Assembly: GCA_024636135.1 (NCBI GenBank)
Contig: JAGXHP010000051.1
Location: 1 to 12,193 of the forward strand
DNA: 12,193 nt
Direction of reading: 5' to 3'
From: Chloroflexota bacterium
GTDB taxonomy: Bacteria; Chloroflexota; Limnocylindria; QHBO01
Below the pieces are notes generated by a model. That model searched no databases, was not told the DNA's origin, and saw only the letters and a list, made by a program, of their open reading frames with translations. The position numbers were made by a program, and so were the translations under genes. Below, piece after piece: positions 9,101-12,193 of this stretch. The stretch's first letter is position 1. Each line of letters begins with the position of its first letter.

Positions 9101-9337
9101 CTCACCCAGCATCGTGTGATAGCGCTGGAAGAGGTCCTTGTAGGTGCGGCCCCAGGCGTGATGCACGCCCATCGGGTTGTTCGCGGTGATCGGGCCGTCG
9201 ATGAAGCTGAAGCGACGCTCGGAGGCATCGTTGCGGGCGAGGTAGCGGGCCATGGTGTCCCGTTCACGCCAGCGCTCGATCACCTCTCGCTCGAGGGCGG
9301 GGACGTCCAGCTTGCTCGATACCGGCCTGAATCCCAC
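6158..9337 (-). CDS. ileS: Isoleucyl-tRNA synthetase (type 2-like) with swapped GVHH signature
   Basis: Charges tRNA-Ile with isoleucine; a class I synthetase of 1059 residues. The ATP-site signature is PMGVHHAWG, so HIGH is replaced by GVHH (residues 57-60). The second signature is EMHKS (607-611) instead of KMSKS, followed by KGN. The CP1 editing domain is complete: WTTTPWTLSSN, then VHIAPGCGQED with His322 and Asp331 at the positions of the known editing His/Asp. Four CxxC pairs (184/187, 401/404, 474/477, 517/520) resemble the two zinc sites of Thermus IleRS. An anticodon-binding and C-terminal region follows. GTG at 9337 is chosen because GAGGAG (9349..9344) lies 6 bases upstream; an in-frame ATG at 9343 directly abuts GAGGAG and is less likely. 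Open frame upstream of that crosses the T-box leader and is not coding. First gene of the packed run. Confidence 0.95.
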   Translation of the reverse strand: MGFRPVSSKLDVPALEREVIERWRERDTMARYLARNDASERRFSFIDGPITANNPMGVHHAWGRTYKDLFQRYHTMLGEKQRYQNGFDCQGLWIEVEVERQLGFNNKRQIEEYGIDRFVDLCKARVDQFAGIQTEQSKRLGYWMDWENSYYTNSDENNYTIWAFLAECRRRELLYRGHDVMPWCPRCGTGISNMEAAEGYKDVKHLSVTLRLPITSPGHDGEDLLVWTTTPWTLSSNVAAAVHPGLTYQLVEGPEGRRRWVSAGSKARVAADAAVVREARGSELVDLAYDGPFDEFPAAAGVAHRVIPWTDVSDAEGTGIVHIAPGCGQEDFALSKAFDLAVIDPIDQFGVFGEGFGWQTGRYAGASADPDEDLARDVVKDLDDRGLLVAKENYSHSYPHCWRCGTQLIFRLVDEWFIAMDPLRQPIGDSTRSATWLPEGIGLEERELDWLRNMGDWMISKKRYYGLALPIWECTECDGWEVIGSKDELHERAVTGWDEFEGHSPHRPWVDAVEIACQSCGGVARRTTDVGNPWLDAGIVALSTLKWNTDREYWQQWYPADLITESFPGQFRNWFYALLTESTVMTGQAPMKTLFAYALMRDEHGEEMHKSKGNSIPFDEAADRIGADVMRWMFAAANPAVNLNFGYGPGHEVVRRFFLPLWNTYGFLVTYARIDGWTPDQTRGSDTARTLLDRWILSRLDGLVDEAGDGLAGYDAQRATRAIEAFVEDLSNWYVRRNRRRFWKGELDDDKRAAYATLYEVLTTVCRLMAPIAPHLADAMWDNLAASVDGSRSDSVHLEDYPTSVRGRADASLDASVDLARRAVALGRAARAATSLRTRQPLRSARVKLPAGREAFSDDPTLDDELTQQIREELNVREIGFIPDESEMVERTLYPLLPVIGPRHGKAVGAIMAATRSGAWSVNDDGTATVGDVILQPDEFQLTARARAGHEVAEEGDVLVALDTVVDDELAAEGLAREVAHRLQALRKKAGYEISDRVRAAIVTDAATLARLEAHRAWLADELLATSLEIGPDATLSGADATEAADVDGVELRLSVARA

Positions 9338-9350
9338 GCGCATCTCCTCG
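9338..9350 (-). promoter_or_regulatory. ileS ribosome binding site
   Basis: GAGGAG at 9349..9344 is the only purine-rich Shine-Dalgarno candidate before ileS. Its 6-base spacing to GTG (9337) against 0 to ATG (9343) decides the start. It lies downstream of, not inside, the leader terminator hairpin, so the hairpin does not obviously mask it. Confidence 0.6.
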
Positions 9351-9385
9351 TCAACAACAAACCCGCCCCGGAACACCGGGACGGG
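9351..9385 (-). terminator. T-box terminator hairpin with interrupted U-tract
   Basis: CCCGTCCCGG (9385..9376), loop TGTT, and CCGGGGCGGG (9371..9362) form a 10-pair stem with a single G-U pair, followed by TTTGTTGTTG. The stem follows the T-box sequence directly, at the usual place of a T-box intrinsic terminator. The U-tract is broken by G residues, so termination may be partial. Confidence 0.75.
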
Positions 9386-9626
9386 ATGACTCCCGCGGTA
9401 CCACCCGCGATTTGACCGACTCGCCCGCGCCGGGCGCTCGATCCACTCACCGCCATTGGTATCGGGTGGCAACCCGGGAAGCGTTACGCGCGGCTCGGCC
9501 GCTTGGCGCCTCCGGCTCGGGAGGGATGACCGCCGCTCCGACATGGCCCGCTTCCACCATCCGGGCTCGCTTCGTCCATCGGTACGGCGACGGTCGTGGC
9601 TCCGTCCTGACCGCGGCTTCGATTCG
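9362..9626 (-). promoter_or_regulatory. T-box riboswitch, isoleucine specifier (AUC)
   Basis: A tRNA-sensing leader upstream of ileS. Near-consensus T-box sequence GGGTGGTACCGCGG lies at 9406..9393; its bulge TGGT (9403..9400) would pair with the ACCA end of uncharged tRNA-Ile. Stem I can be drawn. The base helix is GGAG (9603..9600) with CTCC (9523..9520). Next comes an internal loop whose 3' side carries ATC (9527..9525), the isoleucine specifier, then the helix GACCG (9595..9591) with CGGTC (9532..9528). The apical stem GCCCG (9566..9562)/CGGGC (9550..9546) encloses GATGGTGGAAG, a typical distal loop with GGTG. A mid-leader segment (about 9480-9430) contains likely Stem II/III elements that I did not resolve. 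Uncharged tRNA-Ile should favour the antiterminator and expression of ileS and the genes after it. Confidence 0.93.
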
Positions 9627-9632
9627 TCGCCG

Positions 9633-9661
9633 ATCGTCGCAGCCGCCCCACGCGCTGTCAA
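9633..9661 (-). promoter_or_regulatory. Predicted sigma-70-type promoter of the ileS operon
   Basis: A perfect TTGACA -35 hexamer lies at 9661..9656, right after the stop codon of the upstream PH-domain gene. At the ideal 17-base spacing sits GACGAT (9638..9633), a 3 of 6 match to TATAAT that keeps the key A2, A5 and T6. Transcription would begin near 9626, giving a leader of about 290 bases that contains the entire T-box element. The position fits exactly; the weak -10 lowers confidence. Confidence 0.55.
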
Positions 9662-10750
9662 TCAGCCCAGCAATGCCCGCCCCACGAAGACGGCCGAAAT
9701 CAGGCCGCCGGCGACGACGACCGCGACGAGCCGGGGCCACCACACCCGGGCGGCGATGGCCCCGATGGTCGAGCCTGGTCCCGCCAGCAGCAGCGCCATG
9801 GCCACGAGACGGCCGGTGTCGCTTCCCGCGGTCGGAATGGTGTCGCGCGCGATCCCGACGGCGAACGCAGCGCCCGCCCCGATCAACGGCAGCACGAGGA
9901 GCGCTGTGGATGGCTCCGGACGCCGAACCCAGGCGGGCCGGGGGACGCGGGGCCGGCGGCGCACGGGCACGATTGGCTCCTCGTCGCGCGGCTCGTCATC
10001 CTCCGCGCCGTGCGTGGGGGCGGAACGGAGCGTCTCGGCCTCGACCTCGGCCCGCTGTGCGGCTGCCAATCGCTGCTGGTCCGCCTCCGCAGCGGCGCGC
10101 TCCTCGGCAAGCCGTCGCTCGTGGATGGCGCGCTCGATGCCGGTCATCGCCGCCGGCGCGGCTCCCTCGCTCACCTCGGCGGCATCGGGCTCGCGTGGGG
10201 GAGGCGCCACGATGGCATCCAGCCGCTGCCGAGCCCTCGCGGCCCGTGACAGCGCGTCGAGCAGCGCCGCCTCGTCGGCCGGCGCGACGGCGAACCTCCC
10301 CTGATCCGTCGGGATGAGGATCACGCTCGAGGTCGGCGCCAGGCGCACCACCTCGATCCGCTCCTCGTCCCGAAGCTGCGCGCGGCCCAGGTCGTAACCG
10401 AGGAGGCGTGTCCCGGAACGCATCCGCGACGCGTGGTCTCCGCGCAATCGGACGCGCGTGACCGGCCCCGGCACCAGGGCGAACGACCGATCCGTCCCGA
10501 TCGCCCGCAGGCGGACCGCGGACTCCTCGACCTCGAGCCGCACGCTGAGCAGCATCGCCCCCCGAAGAAGCCCCACGAGCACGAGCAGGGCCCCCAAAGC
10601 CAGCGTCAGCACGGGCGACGAGCCGCCGAGCAGCACGGCCAGGGCGATCACCGCGATCCCGACGACGATCAGGCCGGCCGGAATGGCCAGCAGGCGCGGG
10701 AGCGATCGCGCCAGGCGAACGCGTGCGATCGGCGGCACTCGGGAGGTCAT
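9662..10750 (-). CDS. Membrane protein with PH-like domain and coiled-coil linker, function unknown
   Basis: I do not recognise a named family. The 362 residues read as five parts. (1) Two membrane segments at about 20-42 and 46-69. (2) A PH-like beta-rich stretch, about 70-168, with alternating strands (LEVEESAVRLRAIG, SSVILIPTDQGRFAVAP) and an Ala/Leu-rich closing helix, as in bacterial bPH domains. (3) A charged Ala/Glu/Arg helix, 205-242, likely coiled coil. (4) A basic proline-rich stretch, RRRPRVPRPAWVRRP, near 264-278. (5) Three membrane segments at about 282-300, 314-336 and 339-359. The start ATG lies 4 bases after the glycosyltransferase stop, with AGAAGG at 10765..10760 as ribosome binding site, so the two genes are very likely one operon. 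A longer upstream extension of the frame overlaps the glycosyltransferase and is not supported. The PH assignment is by pattern only. Confidence 0.7.
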   Translation of the reverse strand: MTSRVPPIARVRLARSLPRLLAIPAGLIVVGIAVIALAVLLGGSSPVLTLALGALLVLVGLLRGAMLLSVRLEVEESAVRLRAIGTDRSFALVPGPVTRVRLRGDHASRMRSGTRLLGYDLGRAQLRDEERIEVVRLAPTSSVILIPTDQGRFAVAPADEAALLDALSRAARARQRLDAIVAPPPREPDAAEVSEGAAPAAMTGIERAIHERRLAEERAAAEADQQRLAAAQRAEVEAETLRSAPTHGAEDDEPRDEEPIVPVRRRPRVPRPAWVRRPEPSTALLVLPLIGAGAAFAVGIARDTIPTAGSDTGRLVAMALLLAGPGSTIGAIAARVWWPRLVAVVVAGGLISAVFVGRALLG

Positions 10751-10754
10751 CGCC

Positions 10755-12193
10755 TCAGACCTTCTCCGTGACCTTGTACTCGAGATATCGGCCGGTGAGG
10801 AGCCGCGTCTGGGCGTCGAGCGCCGGCAGCATGGAGAAGATGATGCCCACGAATGGCAGCCCGATCCACTGCACATAGCTGAGCGTGCGTTGGACCCATC
10901 CCCACTCGGTCGGACGGCTCGGGACGATGCGGTGCTCGATCACGATGAGGACGGCCAGGCTGATGAGCGCGACGCTCAACATCGCGCTGGCATAGAGCGG
11001 CAGGTTCTGGCCGAGCGTCGTCTCGCCGAATGCGGGGTTGATGAGGAGCGGCACGGTCGCCCCGAACGTCACGACGAAGGGAGCGATGGCCCAGTTGATG
11101 TGCTCGCCGAACAGGTTCGCTACCCGCCAGAAGCGTGACGCGAGGGGGATGTGGCTGTGCCGGACGGCGTTGTCGATGACGTACGGGATGTCGGTCACTC
11201 CCCACGCCCAGCGGCGTGCCTGGAGGTACTGCTCGGCCATGGAGCGCCAGTAGCCGCGGGCTCGCACGGCATCACCATAGATCGGGATGAAGAGTGGGAC
11301 CGCACGGAACCGGTCCCCGTAGCGGAAGTAGCTCTTCCAGTAGAAGCGGCTGTCCTCGGGGATGGCATCCGTTGCCCAGTACCCCACGTCGTGGACGAGG
11401 TGGAGGGTGGTCGAGTACGACCCAAAGCTCTGGAGCTTCTCCGGCAGCACGCTGCGCCACATCTGGAGCTGCGTGAGGACCGCGGCGAACAGCCGCTGGA
11501 GCATCGGCGCGTGCCAGATGTTGTTGTGGAAGTACGGGATCGGCTGATAGAGCTGCGTCTCGCGGTTCGCGTCGGTCAGGTGGACCCACGACAGGTACGC
11601 GAAGTACTGCGGATGGATGCGGTAGTCGGCGTCGAGGTCGGTGACGAGGATCCGATGCGGGTCCATTCCGCGCTCCCGGACGAGCAACCGGTACAGGTAG
11701 CGCCCGCCCCACGCCATGGCGCTGCTCTTGCCGACGACGATCCCCGGCTCGAGCGGATCGAGGATGTGGATGAACTCCGCGAACGCGTGACCGAACTCGG
11801 CCTGCAGCGCCTTGACGTTGGCGATGCCGCCCTCGTCGGTTTCGCGCGTGATGATCGCGCAGATCTTGCGCTCTGCGGGCCAGTCGGCCGCCGCCAACGC
11901 CGCGACGGTGTGCCGCAGCTTCTCGAGCGACTCGGTGTATGTCGGGATCAGCGCGAGGTGGATGAGCTCCTCGACGGCGGGCGGCGGCTCATCAAGTCGC
12001 TGCGCAGCGCGCAGGTCGGCGATCTCCTGCTGCAACCGCCGACGCCGGCCGCGATCGCCGGCGAGCGGCCTCGCGTTCACGATTCCGACCGCTCCACCCG
12101 GGAGGCTCGCGCCGCCGTCCGCGAGACGAGCCTCCAAGGCCGATAGTGCCGCCGCGGGGTCCGCGAGGCCCTCCAGGCGCGAGGTCCAGCTCG
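10755..12193 (-). CDS. GT2-family membrane glycosyltransferase, 5' partial
   Basis: A processive-type family 2 glycosyltransferase resembling the cellulose/hyaluronan synthase-like group. The visible 479 residues contain a likely helical, Arg/Ala-rich N-terminal part, then the GT-A domain from LIPTYTES. Catalytic elements are TDLDAD (11642..11625, metal/UDP-sugar Asp residues), IPED with the acceptor-side Asp (11354..11352) and QARRW (11222..11208), the QxxRW motif. At least three C-terminal membrane segments follow (around INWAIAPFVVTFGATVPLL, LYASAMLSVALISLAVLIVI and LPFVGIIFSMLPAL). The frame stays open to the window edge, so the 5' end is missing; a TTG at 12137 is probably not the true start. 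It likely acts at the cytoplasmic membrane on a cell-surface or secreted polysaccharide. The sugar is unknown. It is followed by the PH-domain membrane protein. Confidence 0.85.
   Translation of the reverse strand, partial: SWTSRLEGLADPAAALSALEARLADGGASLPGGAVGIVNARPLAGDRGRRRRLQQEIADLRAAQRLDEPPPAVEELIHLALIPTYTESLEKLRHTVAALAAADWPAERKICAIITRETDEGGIANVKALQAEFGHAFAEFIHILDPLEPGIVVGKSSAMAWGGRYLYRLLVRERGMDPHRILVTDLDADYRIHPQYFAYLSWVHLTDANRETQLYQPIPYFHNNIWHAPMLQRLFAAVLTQLQMWRSVLPEKLQSFGSYSTTLHLVHDVGYWATDAIPEDSRFYWKSYFRYGDRFRAVPLFIPIYGDAVRARGYWRSMAEQYLQARRWAWGVTDIPYVIDNAVRHSHIPLASRFWRVANLFGEHINWAIAPFVVTFGATVPLLINPAFGETTLGQNLPLYASAMLSVALISLAVLIVIEHRIVPSRPTEWGWVQRTLSYVQWIGLPFVGIIFSMLPALDAQTRLLTGRYLEYKVTEKV

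Noticed and set aside
1578..9415. Long plus-strand open frames (for example 1578-3440, 5585-7783, 7820-9415)
   Set aside because: They lie antisense to priA, lspA and ileS, whose motifs are unmistakable. Their products are Arg/His/Asp-rich without recognisable domains, as expected when a GC-rich gene is read backwards.
9344..9661. Upstream in-frame extension of ileS by about 106 residues
   Set aside because: It runs through the T-box leader and predicted promoter. The extension has no IleRS similarity, and the ribosome site is at 9349..9344.
10751..10876. N-terminal extension of the PH-domain protein
   Set aside because: It overlaps the end of the glycosyltransferase and reads as low-complexity Ser/Arg/Cys. 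ATG at 10750 has a ribosome site and a 4-base gap.
1..12193. CRISPR arrays, tRNA or rRNA genes, insertion sequences, phage genes
   Set aside because: No regularly spaced repeats, tRNA-like cloverleaf, transposase motifs or terminal inverted repeats were seen.

Overview
The window is GC-rich (roughly two thirds G+C by eye) chromosomal DNA in which every gene I can support lies on the minus strand, so it is described here in transcription order, from high to low coordinates. It begins inside a membrane glycosyltransferase (family GT2, 5' end beyond the window). Four bases later comes an unrecognised membrane protein with a PH-like domain. A promoter-like TTGACA element follows, then a T-box riboswitch leader with an isoleucine (AUC) specifier. 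Below the leader lies a tightly packed housekeeping run: ileS, lspA, rluD, gmk, priA, def, fmt. No gap between these seven genes exceeds 9 bases, and several stop/start pairs overlap (TGATG, TAGTG). After fmt there is a 78-base gap with a possible promoter, and then the N-terminus of a YugP-type membrane zinc metallopeptidase that runs off the window edge.

The housekeeping run covers tRNA-Ile charging (ileS), lipoprotein maturation (lspA), 23S rRNA pseudouridylation (rluD), GMP to GDP (gmk), replication restart (priA), N-terminal deformylation (def) and initiator-tRNA formylation (fmt). Because the genes are packed without visible internal terminators, the T-box in front of ileS probably sets expression of the whole set in response to uncharged tRNA-Ile.

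The most notable protein feature is in IleRS. Its class I signature, normally HxGH (HIGH), reads GVHH: the first and third residues are exchanged. This swap has been linked to extreme mupirocin resistance in some type-2 IleRS enzymes. Its KMSKS loop is also altered (EMHKS). The editing-site His and Asp and four CxxC pairs are kept, so the enzyme looks functional.

Organism: the high GC, the T-box leader, an intact PriA P-loop and zinc-binding region (actinobacterial PriA is usually degraded), and the def-fmt-yugP order suggest a GC-rich, non-actinobacterial lineage of the Terrabacteria side. Chloroflexota (for example Limnocylindria-like soil or freshwater bacteria) is my best guess, held with low to moderate confidence. 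I saw no tRNA or rRNA genes, CRISPR arrays, insertion sequences or phage genes. The long plus-strand open frames are antisense shadows of the minus-strand genes.
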